A stretch of DNA of 64,000 nucleotides from Methylorubrum salsuginis (GTDB lineage: Bacteria; Pseudomonadota; Alphaproteobacteria; Rhizobiales; Beijerinckiaceae). The notes beneath the pieces were generated by a model that saw only the letters and a list, made by a program, of their open reading frames with translations, was not told the origin of the DNA and made no database searches. The position numbers and the translations under genes were made by a program. Shown piece after piece: positions 45,901 to 54,735 of this stretch. Each line of letters starts with the position of its first letter. Within the stretch, counting starts at the first letter, position 1. The DNA lies in NCBI RefSeq assembly GCF_900114375.1, contig NZ_FOSV01000002.1, positions 461,244 to 525,243 on the forward strand, in the 5' to 3' direction.

Positions 45901-46800
45901 ATGCGCCGCCTGCCGCCGCTCAATGCCCTGCGCGTGTTCGAGGTCGCCGTGCGGGCCGGGAGCTACGCCGCGGCCGCGGCCGAACTCGGCCTGACCCACG
46001 GCGCGGTCAGCCGTCAGGTGGCCGCGCTGGAGGCGTGGCTCGGGCAGCCGCTGTTCGCCCGCGTCGGGCGGCGGATGGTGGCCACGCAAGCCGCGCGGGT
46101 ATTCGCCGCCGAGATCAGCCTCGCCTTCGACCGGCTGACGGAAGCCGCCCAAGCCTGCGGTCGGCCCGCGGCGGCGCGGGTCCTGCGGGTCAGCGCGCCG
46201 ACGACCTTCGCCATGCGCTGGCTGATCCCGCGGCTCGATGTTTTTCGGAATGCGCGGCCCGACACCGAGGTGACGGTCACCACCACGACCACGCTGCAAG
46301 AGGAGTTGCGCGGCGGCTTCGATCTCGCGATCCGGCGCGGCCCCGAGCCGTGGCCGCAGCATCACGCCGTGCCGTTCCTGCCCGAATTCGACACTCTGGT
46401 GGCGAGTCCGGCGCTCCTGGCGCGGCGCCCGCTCCAAAATCCCGGCGATCTCGACGGTCACATCCTGCTCGGCACCCAGACCCGGCCGGACGATTGGGGC
46501 GCGTGGCTCGCCTCGGCGAACGCGCACCGACCCGCGGGCGCCCGCCCGCGGGTCTTCGACCACTTCTTCGTGACGCTTCAGGCGGTGGAGGATGGGGCCG
46601 GGCTCGGGATCGGGCCGTTCCCCGTGCTCGACCATGCGGTGGGCGAGGGCCGGCTCGCCGCCCCTTTTCCCGAAATCGTGGTCGAGCGGCCGGGCTACTT
46701 CGTGCTGACGCCGTTCGACGCCGACAAATCGCCTGCGCTCTCCGCCTTCGTCGACTGGCTCGTGGCGGAGGGAAAAACCTCGCTCACAATTCGCCGGTGA
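45901..46800 (+). CDS. LysR-family regulator (GcvA-like)
   Basis: A 299-residue regulator. HTH at residues 1-60 (LNALRVFEVAVRAGSYAAAAAELGLTHGAVSRQVAALEAWLGQPLFAR), then a periplasmic-binding-protein-like sensing domain. Close to GcvA in layout. Divergent from the MFS gene and overlapping the convergent tautomerase gene by 17 bases at the 3' end. Confidence 0.9.
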   Translation: MRRLPPLNALRVFEVAVRAGSYAAAAAELGLTHGAVSRQVAALEAWLGQPLFARVGRRMVATQAARVFAAEISLAFDRLTEAAQACGRPAAARVLRVSAPTTFAMRWLIPRLDVFRNARPDTEVTVTTTTTLQEELRGGFDLAIRRGPEPWPQHHAVPFLPEFDTLVASPALLARRPLQNPGDLDGHILLGTQTRPDDWGAWLASANAHRPAGARPRVFDHFFVTLQAVEDGAGLGIGPFPVLDHAVGEGRLAAPFPEIVVERPGYFVLTPFDADKSPALSAFVDWLVAEGKTSLTIRR

Positions 46801-47173
46801 GGAACTGCGCCCGGCCGTGGCCGAACGACCAATCCTCGTCGGTGTTCTCCACCGTCGAGACCATCACGTCGGCGGGCGCGATCCCGCAGGCGGCCTGGAG
46901 CTTTTCGGTGAGCAGCCGATAGAACAGCTCCTTCTTCTCGCGACCGCGCGGGCGGGTGATCATCTGCACCACGACCACGTCCTTGGTGCGGGGGATGTCG
47001 AGGCCGGTATCCTCCACGATCATCCGGGTCGGCTTGTGTTCGGTGACGATCTGGTAGCGGTCGCCGGGGGGCACGTTGAACGCCTCCAGCATCGCCTCGT
47101 GCGCCGCGTCGAGCAGGGCCTTCAGCTCGGCGTCGCTGCGGCCTTCCAAGAGGTCGAAGCGCATGAGGGGCAT
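46784..47173 (-). CDS. Tautomerase-family protein
   Basis: A 129-residue protein with a Pro directly after Met1 (MPLMRFDLLEGRSDAELKAL), the catalytic base in this superfamily, and YQIVTEHKPTRMIVED and PADVMVSTVENTDEDWSFGHG, as in malonate-semialdehyde-decarboxylase-like members. The start at the ATG at 47173 is decided by the required Pro2. Substrate unknown. Overlaps the LysR gene 3' end by 17 bases. Confidence 0.82.
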   Translation of the reverse strand: MPLMRFDLLEGRSDAELKALLDAAHEAMLEAFNVPPGDRYQIVTEHKPTRMIVEDTGLDIPRTKDVVVVQMITRPRGREKKELFYRLLTEKLQAACGIAPADVMVSTVENTDEDWSFGHGRAQFLTGEL

Positions 47174-47340
47174 GGGGAGACTCCGGCAGGTGAGATCAAC
47201 GTGCGGCCTCTGGCGGTCGCCGGCCGCGCCGGTAAGGTAGAGCCGCGTCCTGCCGCTTCCAACCGAACCGGTTCTCTCGTATTCCGCATGCAAAATGGTG
47301 CGGCGCGGCAAGGGCGCCGGCCTGACGGAGGAGACCTCAG

Positions 47341-48237
47341 ATGTCGGATTTGCGGTTGCGCCGCAGCGTGCTTTACATGCCGGGCTCGAATGCGCGAGCT
47401 TTGGAGAAGGCCAAGACCCTTCCGGCCGATTCGCTGATCCTCGATCTCGAGGACGCGGTGTCGATGGAAGAAAAGGAGCTGGCCCGCGAGCAGGTCTGCG
47501 CCGCGGTGAAGGGTGGCGGCTACGGCCATCGCGAACTCGTGATCCGCGTGAACGCCCCGCAAACCCCCTGGGGCGAGGGCGATCTGCGGGCTGCGATCGA
47601 GGCGAAGCCCGACGCGATCCTGATGCCGAAGGTGTCGTCGCCCGCCGTGCTGGAGAGCATCGCCGACCATCTGGAGGCCTTGGACGCCCCCGATTCCATC
47701 GCCGTCTGGGCGATGATCGAGACCCCGGCCGCGATCCTCAACATCCACGAGATCGCCAAGGCCCGGCGCGACCGGCGCACCCGGCTGACCTGCTTCGTGC
47801 TCGGCACCAACGATCTGGCCAAGGACACCTGGGCGCAGCTCGTGCCCGGCCGCGTGCCGATGCTGCCCTGGATCATGCTGACGCTGGCCGCAGCGCGCGC
47901 CGAGGGCCTGACCATCCTCGACGGCGTGTGGAACGACATCTCCGACGTGGACGGCTGCCGCGTGGAGTGCCGCCAGGCGCGCGACCTCGGCTTCGACGGA
48001 AAGACGCTGATCCATCCGAACCAGTTGGAGCCCGCCAACACTTCCTTTGCCCCGACCGAGGAGGAGGTGCGCCGCGCCCGCCTCGTCATCGACGCCTTCA
48101 ACCTGCCGGAAAACGCCAAGCGCGCGGCGATCAAGGTCGAAGGCCGCATGTACGAGCGCCAGCATATCGGCATGGCGCGCCGCTCGGTGGTGTGGTCGGA
48201 GACCATCGCGGCCCGCGACGCCGGCGCGAAGGCCTGA
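47341..48237 (+). CDS. CitE-like CoA-ester lyase (HpcH/HpaI family)
   Basis: A 298-residue TIM-barrel protein: RRSVLYMPGSNARALEKAKTLPADSLILDLEDAV, AIEAKPDAILMPKVSSP, VWAMIETPAAILN (metal-binding Glu), CFVLGTNDLAKDT, ILDGVWNDISDVDG and GKTLIHPNQLEPAN. Relatives cleave malyl-CoA, citryl-CoA or act as malyl-CoA thioesterase in the ethylmalonyl-CoA and serine pathways. The specific reaction is not decided. AGGAGA lies upstream of the ATG at 47341. A hairpin follows it. Confidence 0.88.
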   Translation: MSDLRLRRSVLYMPGSNARALEKAKTLPADSLILDLEDAVSMEEKELAREQVCAAVKGGGYGHRELVIRVNAPQTPWGEGDLRAAIEAKPDAILMPKVSSPAVLESIADHLEALDAPDSIAVWAMIETPAAILNIHEIAKARRDRRTRLTCFVLGTNDLAKDTWAQLVPGRVPMLPWIMLTLAAARAEGLTILDGVWNDISDVDGCRVECRQARDLGFDGKTLIHPNQLEPANTSFAPTEEEVRRARLVIDAFNLPENAKRAAIKVEGRMYERQHIGMARRSVVWSETIAARDAGAKA

Positions 48238-48248
48238 AGGCACGAAAA

Positions 48249-48274
48249 GGCCGCGCCCCTTGCGGGACGCGGCC
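48249..48274. terminator. Hairpin after the CitE-like gene
   Basis: GGCCGCGCCCC, TTGC, GGGACGCGGCC with one mismatch, and an A run before the stem on the plus strand. It lies between convergent genes; the T run on the plus side is weak. Confidence 0.5.
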
Positions 48275-48300
48275 TGCTTCACGCCGGAGCGTGAGCCGTC

Positions 48301-48663
48301 TTACCAGCCGTAGCCGTAACCGTAGGACGGGGCGTAGTAGCTGCGGCGGTAGTAGGTCCGCGGCGCGTAGTAGCCGTCGTCGTAGTAGCCGACCGAGCGG
48401 TAGCCGTAGGCCGGACGGGCATAGCCGTAGCTGTAGGCCGGGGCGTAGCCGTAGCCGCTACCGTAACCGCCGTAATAGCCACCGCCGTAGCCGTAGCTGT
48501 TGGAGGCGGCGGCGCCGACCAGGGCGCCCGCGGCGAGGCCGCCGATCACGCCGGCGGCGATCGCGCCGCCACCACCGCCGCGCCAGCGCGCCTCGGCGCC
48601 GGTCGAGGTGAGGGCGCCGACGCCCAGCACGGCGGCGGCGGAGAGGACTGCGAGCTTCTTCAT
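48301..48663 (-). CDS. Tyr/Gly-rich secreted protein
   Basis: A 120-residue protein with a signal peptide (AVLSAAAVLGVGALTSTGAEA-RW), a glycine-zipper (GGAIAAGVIGGLAAGALVGAAAS) and a Tyr/Gly-rich tail (YGYGGGYYGGYGSGYGYAPAYSYGYARPAYGYRS). Similar in plan to the protein at 36355, without sequence identity over its length. No enzymatic motif. Confidence 0.75.
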   Translation of the reverse strand: MKKLAVLSAAAVLGVGALTSTGAEARWRGGGGGAIAAGVIGGLAAGALVGAAASNSYGYGGGYYGGYGSGYGYAPAYSYGYARPAYGYRSVGYYDDGYYAPRTYYRRSYYAPSYGYGYGW

Positions 48664-48887
48664 CTGGAAGACTTTCTCCGTGAGGGAGGATCATCGATCC
48701 GATGGCACCCCAACGGCGGTGCAGCGGAAACGGTTCACTCCCGTGTTGATGAAGTTGATGCTACGTCCTGCCGCATGAATGACCGTTCAACCGGTCGTTC
48801 AGCCAATCGTCAGGATTTCGCACAGAGTTCCGACCTACCGAAACGTGCGCCTGCGCACGGGATTAACCTTGGCTGTACGAGCGAGCC

Positions 48888-49562
48888 TCAGCGCCGTCCG
48901 CCGACCTCGTCGAGATGGTCGAGCAGCATGGCCGGGTCGTCGTAGACCCGCACCGCGCCGGAGCGCTCCAGTTCCTCCGTGCCGTATCCGCCCGACAGCA
49001 GGCCGACCCCGAGGCCGCGGCAACGCCGTGCCGCCAGCATGTCCCAGATCGAGTCGCCGACGATCACCGAATGCTCGATCGGCGCGTTCAGGCGCTCGGC
49101 GGCGGCGAGGAACAGGTCGGGATCGGGCTTGGCGTATTTCACGTCATCGCGGGTCACCACCGGCACGCGTTCGGGATCGACGCCGAGCGCGACGAGGTTG
49201 TGCCCCGCCGTCTCCATCCGCCCGCTGGTCGCGATCGCCCAGGGGATGCGGTTGTCGGTGAGCGTCGCCAGCAATTCCTTGGCGCCGGGCAGCGGCACCA
49301 CGCCCTTCGAAAGCCGGCCATAGGCCTCGGCATGCAGGCGGCGCAGCCGGTCGATGCGGGCCGGGTCCATGTCGAGGCCGGTCTCGCGCAGGAGCTGGTT
49401 CGTGAACAGCCCGCCGCTCATCCCGATCTTGCGGTGGATGCGCCAGACCGAGAGTCCGATGCCCTCTTCGTCCAGCGCCTCCTTCCACGCCAGCACGTGC
49501 TGGTAGACACTGTCGACGAGCGTGCCGTCGAGGTCGAACAGGAAGACGGTCTCGATGCGCAT
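48888..49562 (-). CDS. HAD-superfamily phosphatase (Gph/CbbY type)
   Basis: A 224-residue phosphatase with all four HAD motifs: VFLFDLDGTLVDS, AIATSGRM, YAKPDPDLF and VIVGDSIWDMLAARRC. Hydrolyses a small phosphate ester; 2-phosphoglycolate or a sugar phosphate are family options. Start at the ATG at 49562. Divergent from the jetA-like gene 109 bases away. Confidence 0.92.
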   Translation of the reverse strand: MRIETVFLFDLDGTLVDSVYQHVLAWKEALDEEGIGLSVWRIHRKIGMSGGLFTNQLLRETGLDMDPARIDRLRRLHAEAYGRLSKGVVPLPGAKELLATLTDNRIPWAIATSGRMETAGHNLVALGVDPERVPVVTRDDVKYAKPDPDLFLAAAERLNAPIEHSVIVGDSIWDMLAARRCRGLGVGLLSGGYGTEELERSGAVRVYDDPAMLLDHLDEVGGRR

Positions 49563-49671
49563 GGCAGCCTCCGGAAGTCTCATGGGACAACGGGCGGCAG
49601 ACCGGGGCGATGCATCGGGGCGGCATTGACCTGGGGGGAAGGCCGGGCTTTGGCTCCCCTTCAGGCCCGCC

Positions 49672-51102
49672 ATGCTCTTCACCCACCTCGCCGACGACCT
49701 CTTCCGCCCGCTCGCCGCGCCGAGCCGCGTGTTCAACGCGGCCCTGCTGCTGCACCTGCACGCCACGGTGTTCGGCGACGCCGCCGAGCCCCTGCGCAAG
49801 GCCGACCTGATCGTCGCCATCGGGGAGTTCTCGGGTGGCTGGTCGCAAGCCGAGATCGCCGACGACGAGACCGCGCCGGCCGATCCCATCGAGCGCCGCT
49901 CCTACGTCTACCGCCGGCTGGTGGAAGCCGGATGGCTGGTGGAGCGGCGCGAGCGCTACGTGCCCGTGGTGGATTTCGACCCCGAGGCCCGCCTGCTGAT
50001 CGAGGAGCTGGCCCGGATCGACCGGGGCGAGACCCGCTCCTACGGCGGCGCCGTGCTGGAGGTTCTGGGCGCGCTGGAAAGCGCCATCGCCAACCCGGCG
50101 GACCGCTCGGAGGCCCTGCGCAATGCGGCGAAGGCCGCCCGCACCTTCCTGGCCCATCTGCGGGGGCTCGCCGGGGGGCTTCGCAAGGTCGAAGAGCGCA
50201 TCCTGCGGGAACAGAACGTCGGCGCGGCGCTCCGGCTCTACTTCGAGGAATTCGTCGAGCGCCACCTCGTCTCCGATTACCGGACGCTGCACACCCGCTT
50301 CAATCCGTTCCGCTTTCGCTCCGGCATCGTCCGCGAGGCGGGGCGGGCCTTGCGCGATCCGCTGACGCTGCGGGCGCTGGCGGAAGGCAACCTGCGCGAG
50401 GGTCGGGCCGGCGATCTCGCCGCCGCCGAGCGGATGGTGCGCACCGACCTCGTCGAGATCCTGGCGATCTTCGAGGGGCTCGATCCGCATCTCGATGCCG
50501 TCGCCTCGGTCGTCGCCCGGCTGGAGCGACGCATCGCGGCGACGCTCCGCTACCGCGAGCCGCGCGATTCCGCCCGGATCGAGCGGGCCGCCGCGGCCCT
50601 GCGCGCGGCCGGCGCGGCGCCCGAAGACACCTTTCCCGCCATGCCGGCCCCGGAGGTGTCGCTGCTGCGCCCCCCGATCGGCCCGCCGCAGCTCACCAAC
50701 CCGCGGATGCCGCGCCGCGCCATCGAATCCGAGCCACTGCCCGAGATCGAGACCGATCCGGTGATCGAGGCCTTCGTCATCGCCAAGGATGCCTTCCGCC
50801 GCCGCACCACCGTGACGCCGGAGCGGATCACCGCCTTCCTCGACGCGCATCTGAAGCCCGGCCGTCGTTTACGCGGCTCGGACATCGCCATCACCGACGT
50901 CGATGCCTTCGTGGTGTTCCAGCGCCTGCGTGAGATCGACGTGCTGTTCGACGGGGCCTTGCGCGCCCGCTACCGCCTCGCGCCGGGCGAGGGCCGGCTC
51001 GCCAACGGCTGGATCGACTGCCCGGATTTCTCCATCGAGCGCGTAGTCGAGCCCAAAAGTCATGAGCTTAAGACCCGCCGCGCCGCAACTGGCACCCGCT
51101 GA
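49672..51102 (+). CDS. jetA: Wadjet/Mks-type JetA (MksF-like kleisin)
   Basis: A 476-residue protein matching JetA of the type II Wadjet group: MLFTHLADDLFRPLAAPSRVFNAALLLHLHATVF at the start, then SYVYRRLVEAGWLVERRERYVPVVDFDPEARLLIEEL, a long helical middle (EERILREQNVGAALRLYFEEFVERHLVSDYRTLHTRFNPFRFR) and a winged-helix-like end. It should bridge the two JetC ATPase heads. The next gene, jetB, starts three bases after its stop. In contrast to the usual order, the ATPase jetC is not next but 4.9 kb on, after jetB. Confidence 0.82.
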   Translation: MLFTHLADDLFRPLAAPSRVFNAALLLHLHATVFGDAAEPLRKADLIVAIGEFSGGWSQAEIADDETAPADPIERRSYVYRRLVEAGWLVERRERYVPVVDFDPEARLLIEELARIDRGETRSYGGAVLEVLGALESAIANPADRSEALRNAAKAARTFLAHLRGLAGGLRKVEERILREQNVGAALRLYFEEFVERHLVSDYRTLHTRFNPFRFRSGIVREAGRALRDPLTLRALAEGNLREGRAGDLAAAERMVRTDLVEILAIFEGLDPHLDAVASVVARLERRIAATLRYREPRDSARIERAAAALRAAGAAPEDTFPAMPAPEVSLLRPPIGPPQLTNPRMPRRAIESEPLPEIETDPVIEAFVIAKDAFRRRTTVTPERITAFLDAHLKPGRRLRGSDIAITDVDAFVVFQRLREIDVLFDGALRARYRLAPGEGRLANGWIDCPDFSIERVVEPKSHELKTRRAATGTR

Positions 51103-51105
51103 CCC

Positions 51106-51753
51106 ATGCTCGACGCCTTCCGCGCCATCCTCGACGGGGACGAGCCGCCCCCGCCCGGCAGCCCCGCCCCGAGCGAGGAGGAACTCACCCGCGCGCTTCA
51201 GGTGATGCTGAAAGGTCAGTGCGTCTATGCGGCGACGCCCGGCATCGGCCGCTCCTACGAGCTGGCGCGCCACTACGCGCCGTTCTTCCGCGACTACTTC
51301 GCCTGCCTCGGCTACCGCTTCGAGGTCGCCCACCGCGACCAGATGGTCTTTTTGTCCCTGCCGCCCGACGGCGTGCGCCACGACGCGCAGGGGGAACGGC
51401 TGCGCAAGGACGAGACGCTGGTGCTGCTGGCCCTGCGGCTCGCCTACGAGGAGGGCCTGCGCGATTCCCGCGTCGCCACGGACGGCACAGTGGAATGCAC
51501 CACCGACGACATCGCCGATTCGATCCGCTCCGCCGCCCGCTCCGACCCGCCCGACGAGACCCGCCTCATCGAGATCCTGCGCCTGTTCGCCCGCAAGGGC
51601 GCGCTGCGGCTCGGCGAGCGCGACCGTCTGGAGCGCGTGACCCCGCTCACCGTGATGCCGGGCATCGCGGTGCTCTCGCCGGATGCCTGGATGGATCAGG
51701 TGCGGGCCTGGGCGGCGGCGGGGGATGGGCGAGGGGAAGGCAAGGGCGGCTGA
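51106..51753 (+). CDS. jetB: Wadjet/Mks-type JetB (DUF4194, MksE-like)
   Basis: A 215-residue DUF4194 protein: EEELTRALQVMLKGQCVYAATPGIGRSYELARHYAPFFRDYFACLGYRFEVAHRDQMVFLSLP, RLRKDETLVLLALRLAYEEG, and IEILRLFARKGALRLGERDRLERVTPLTVMPGIAVL. It is the kleisin-associated winged-helix subunit that joins JetA to JetC. It follows jetA by three bases and overlaps the 3' end of a convergent LysR gene by 58 bases, unlike the tight jetB-jetC joint normally seen. Confidence 0.85.
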   Translation: MLDAFRAILDGDEPPPPGSPAPSEEELTRALQVMLKGQCVYAATPGIGRSYELARHYAPFFRDYFACLGYRFEVAHRDQMVFLSLPPDGVRHDAQGERLRKDETLVLLALRLAYEEGLRDSRVATDGTVECTTDDIADSIRSAARSDPPDETRLIEILRLFARKGALRLGERDRLERVTPLTVMPGIAVLSPDAWMDQVRAWAAAGDGRGEGKGG

Positions 51754-52658
51754 GCCCACGGCACCGCCGCGAACGCGCCTTCCAGGAATGAGATCAGAGC
51801 GCTCACCCGCGCCGGCCGCGGCAGGCCCGGCGGCATCACGAGGTTCAGCGCGATCGGCGGCGGTTGCCAATCGGGCATCACCCGTTCCAGCCGGCCGGCG
51901 CCGAGGTCGTCCCAGATCGTGAAGTCCGGCTGCACCGCGAGACCGAGCCCCGCCCGCAGCGCGGGCGCCAGGGCGTCGGCGTTGTTGGCCCGCAGCGGCC
52001 CCTCCGGTGCGACCGAGGCGGTAGTCCCGGACGCGTCCGAAAAATGCCAGCGGTCGGGCGTCGGCAGATAGGCGTAGCCGAGGCAGGCATGGCGCTTGAG
52101 GTCGTCCGGGTGCTCCGGCCGCCCGTGACGGTCGAGATAGGCCGGCGTGGCGACGAGCGAGCGGCGCACGCCGCAGAGCCGCCGCACCCGCAGGGAGGAA
52201 TCGGCGAGCGCCGCGATCCGCAGGCCCAGATCGAACCCGCCGCCGACCAGATCGACCTGGGCGTCCGACAGATGCAGATCGACCGAGACCTGGGGGTGGG
52301 CTGCCAGAAACTCCGGCAGGACCGGCGCCACGTGGGCGACCCCGAACGACATGGGGGCGGCCAGCCGCACCCGTCCCCGCGGCGTGCCGTTGGCGTCGAG
52401 CGCGCGCGCCTCCGCGGCCTCGCCCGCCGCGAGCAGGGCGGCGGCGTCCTCGCGGGCGGCGCGGCCCGCTTCCGTCAGCGCGAGGCGTCGCGAGGTGCGG
52501 TGGAACAGCCTCGCGCCGAGCCGCTCTTCCAGCCGCGCGACGGCCTTGGAAACGGTCGCCTTCGACAGGCCGAGATCGTCCGCAGCGCGGGAGAAGGACA
52601 GGCTCTCGGCCACGGAGGCGAACACCGCCCAGGCCTCGAAATCCGGAAGACGCGCCAT
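51696..52658 (-). CDS. LysR-family regulator next to hydroquinone-type genes
   Basis: A 320-residue regulator. HTH at residues 1-60 (FEAWAVFASVAESLSFSRAADDLGLSKATVSKAVARLEERLGARLFHR), then a sensor domain ending with a Pro/Ala-rich tail whose coding overlaps jetB by 58 bases. Divergent from a VOC dioxygenase gene 126 bases away that it probably controls. AT-rich promoter (GTTTTATCG, CATCGTTTCGG) lies in between. Confidence 0.9.
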   Translation of the reverse strand: MARLPDFEAWAVFASVAESLSFSRAADDLGLSKATVSKAVARLEERLGARLFHRTSRRLALTEAGRAAREDAAALLAAGEAAEARALDANGTPRGRVRLAAPMSFGVAHVAPVLPEFLAAHPQVSVDLHLSDAQVDLVGGGFDLGLRIAALADSSLRVRRLCGVRRSLVATPAYLDRHGRPEHPDDLKRHACLGYAYLPTPDRWHFSDASGTTASVAPEGPLRANNADALAPALRAGLGLAVQPDFTIWDDLGAGRLERVMPDWQPPPIALNLVMPPGLPRPARVSALISFLEGAFAAVPWAQPPLPSPRPSPAAAQART

Positions 52659-52784
52659 GGGAAAAATCCGAAACGATGCGTTTCGATCGTTTCTGTTTTA
52701 TCGCGGCTTGGCAAGGACCAGATTGGGCTCACGCGGATCGGCCAAGATTTCTGAGGCCAAGATCCGAACCGAGGAGTTCCCCCC

Positions 52785-53714
52785 ATGTCCGAGCACGGCC
52801 TCCACCACGTCACGGCCTTCTCCGGCCCGACCGCCCGCACCGTCGATTTCTACACCCGCGCGCTCGGCCTGCGGCTCGTGAAGAAGACCGTCAACTTCGA
52901 CGATCCGGGCACCTACCATCTCTATTTCGGCGACGAGGCCGGCACGCCGGGCACGATCCTGACCTTCTTCCCCATCGCGCACGCCGCCCCCGGCCGGGTC
53001 GGCATCGGTCAGGTGTCGGAGACGGCGTTCCGGGTGCCGAAAGCCTCGATCGGCGCCTGGACCCACCGCTTCGTCGCCATGAACGTGGCGCACGACGCCC
53101 CGGTGACGGTCTTCGGCGAGACGGCTCTGCGGTTCCGCGATCCCGACGGGATGCCGCTGGCGCTCGTCGGCGTCGAGGGCGCGGAGGCGGAAGCCGCCTG
53201 GGCGGCCGGCGACATCGCCCCCGAACAGGCGATCCGCGGCTTCCACGGCGTCACCCTGCTCCTGCGTGAGGCGGGGCCGACCGCGGCGATCCTGACGGGT
53301 GTGCTGGGCTTCGAGGAAGTCGGCACCGAGGGCAGCGCGGTCCGGCTCAAGGGCAGCGCGGTGCTCGGCGGTTTCGTGACGATCCGGGCGGTGGGCGACT
53401 TCCTGCCCGGCCGCCAGGGGGCGGGCTCGGTCCACCACATCGCCTTCCGGGCCAAGGACGACGCGGCGCAGGAAGCGATGGCGGCGGCGCTGCGCCGCGA
53501 CCACGGTCTCGACGTGACCGAGCAGCGCGACCGGCAGTATTTCCGCTCGATCTACTTCCGCGAGCCGGGCGGCGTGCTGTTCGAGATCGCCACCGACGCG
53601 CCGGGCTTCTCCGTCGACGAGCCGACGGAGGCGCTCGGCACGGCGCTCAAGCTCCCACCCTTCCTCGAGCCGCATCGCGGGCGGATCGAGGCGGTGCTGC
53701 CGAAGGTCGCGTAA
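52785..53714 (+). CDS. VOC-family ring-cleaving dioxygenase (MhqO-like)
   Basis: A 309-residue protein with two vicinal-oxygen-chelate modules: GLHHVTAFSGPTARTVDFYTRALGLRLVKKTVNFDDPGTYHLYFGDEAGTPGT, then IRGFHGVTLLLREAGP and VHHIAFRAKDDAAQEAMAA, SIYFREPGGVLFEIATDAPG. Histidines in HHVT and HHIAF plus Glu in FEIATD form the metal site. It resembles MhqO (hydroquinone/quinone response). GAGG lies upstream of the ATG at 52785. Confidence 0.88.
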   Translation: MSEHGLHHVTAFSGPTARTVDFYTRALGLRLVKKTVNFDDPGTYHLYFGDEAGTPGTILTFFPIAHAAPGRVGIGQVSETAFRVPKASIGAWTHRFVAMNVAHDAPVTVFGETALRFRDPDGMPLALVGVEGAEAEAAWAAGDIAPEQAIRGFHGVTLLLREAGPTAAILTGVLGFEEVGTEGSAVRLKGSAVLGGFVTIRAVGDFLPGRQGAGSVHHIAFRAKDDAAQEAMAAALRRDHGLDVTEQRDRQYFRSIYFREPGGVLFEIATDAPGFSVDEPTEALGTALKLPPFLEPHRGRIEAVLPKVA

Positions 53715-53838
53715 CGCTACAGAATCGGCCGTCCGGATCCGCCCGGACGGTCCTCATCCCCGTCCCGCGCATTGCGGACGCTGCCCAGCTGGGATAGTTC
53801 GACATTCGGGTCGAACGACAGTTCTGCGGGTGGCTGGA

Positions 53839-54687
53839 ATGAAGATATCGCATGATCAGGGCTATCTTCTTTTGGCGTTCGGAGCGAAGAAATATCTCGA
53901 CATGGCGTATGTATGCGCCTTGTCGATCCGGCACTACGATCGTGAGCGCCCGATCCAGCTCGTAACCGATGTCGATGCTGGCGCGTTGGATTACGGCCAT
54001 CGCGTGTTCGACTTGATCTCGACCATAGATGTCCCGCGCGCCGCCTGCGGACCCATGCTGAAGCTCGAGGCGTATCGCTATAGCGCCTTCGCAGAAACTT
54101 TGTTCATCGACACAGATTGCTTTGTCCTGAAGAGCCGTATCCGCCGTATCTGGGAGGATCTTTCGGAAGATTACGAGTTCGGCATCCCTGGCGAGGTCAA
54201 GAAATCGGGAACTTGGTACGACATGCCGATTGCCGAGATGTGCCGGGCGGCCGAGATCGTGAGCCTTGTCCAGATCAATAGCGGCGCATTCTTTTTTAAG
54301 CGGGGTCAGGTCGCCGAATCGGTTTTCGCGGAAGCCAAGCAGTTCCATGACACGCTCGGCAACGTCACCGGACTGCTCCATTATGGCACAACGCCCTCCG
54401 ACGAGCCGTTCCTAGCGATGGCTCTTGGAAAGATTGGCATCGTTCCGATGCCGGTCATCGATGAGATGGGCCAGGCTCTGATGCTCACGACCATCAACGG
54501 TCGGGAGTTCGAACTCGATGCATTTTCGGGTTTTCCGCATTTCCGTAAAGGTAAGACTCTAGCTTATCCAACGATCGTGCATTTCCCGGGTGTCGCGCCG
54601 CGAGAGATATACCTGTCATTGGCCGAGAAATTTACGCTCCGTTACAGTAAAAATGATTGGCCGAACATCAAGGCGCGCCTCGAGTGA
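53839..54687 (+). CDS. Glycosyltransferase-like protein, base composition unlike its neighbours
   Basis: A 282-residue protein resembling nucleotide-sugar transferases of the GT-A fold: GYLLLAFGAKKYLDMAYVCALSIRHYDRERPIQLVTD, then ALPYS-like YRYSAFAETLFIDTDCFVLKSRIRRIW (DxD-type DTD), LVQINSGAFFFKRG and PSDEPFLAMALGKIGIVPMP. Its GC content is clearly below that of the flanks, with many A/T third bases, indicating transfer. The ATG at 53839 follows GGGTGGC. It lies between the MhqO-like and esterase genes, breaking an otherwise natural pair. Acceptor unknown. Confidence 0.7.
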   Translation: MKISHDQGYLLLAFGAKKYLDMAYVCALSIRHYDRERPIQLVTDVDAGALDYGHRVFDLISTIDVPRAACGPMLKLEAYRYSAFAETLFIDTDCFVLKSRIRRIWEDLSEDYEFGIPGEVKKSGTWYDMPIAEMCRAAEIVSLVQINSGAFFFKRGQVAESVFAEAKQFHDTLGNVTGLLHYGTTPSDEPFLAMALGKIGIVPMPVIDEMGQALMLTTINGREFELDAFSGFPHFRKGKTLAYPTIVHFPGVAPREIYLSLAEKFTLRYSKNDWPNIKARLE

Positions 54688-54735
54688 CACAAATTGGACA
54701 GCGCGCCCGATGACACTGCTGCTCAGGAGTTCGCC

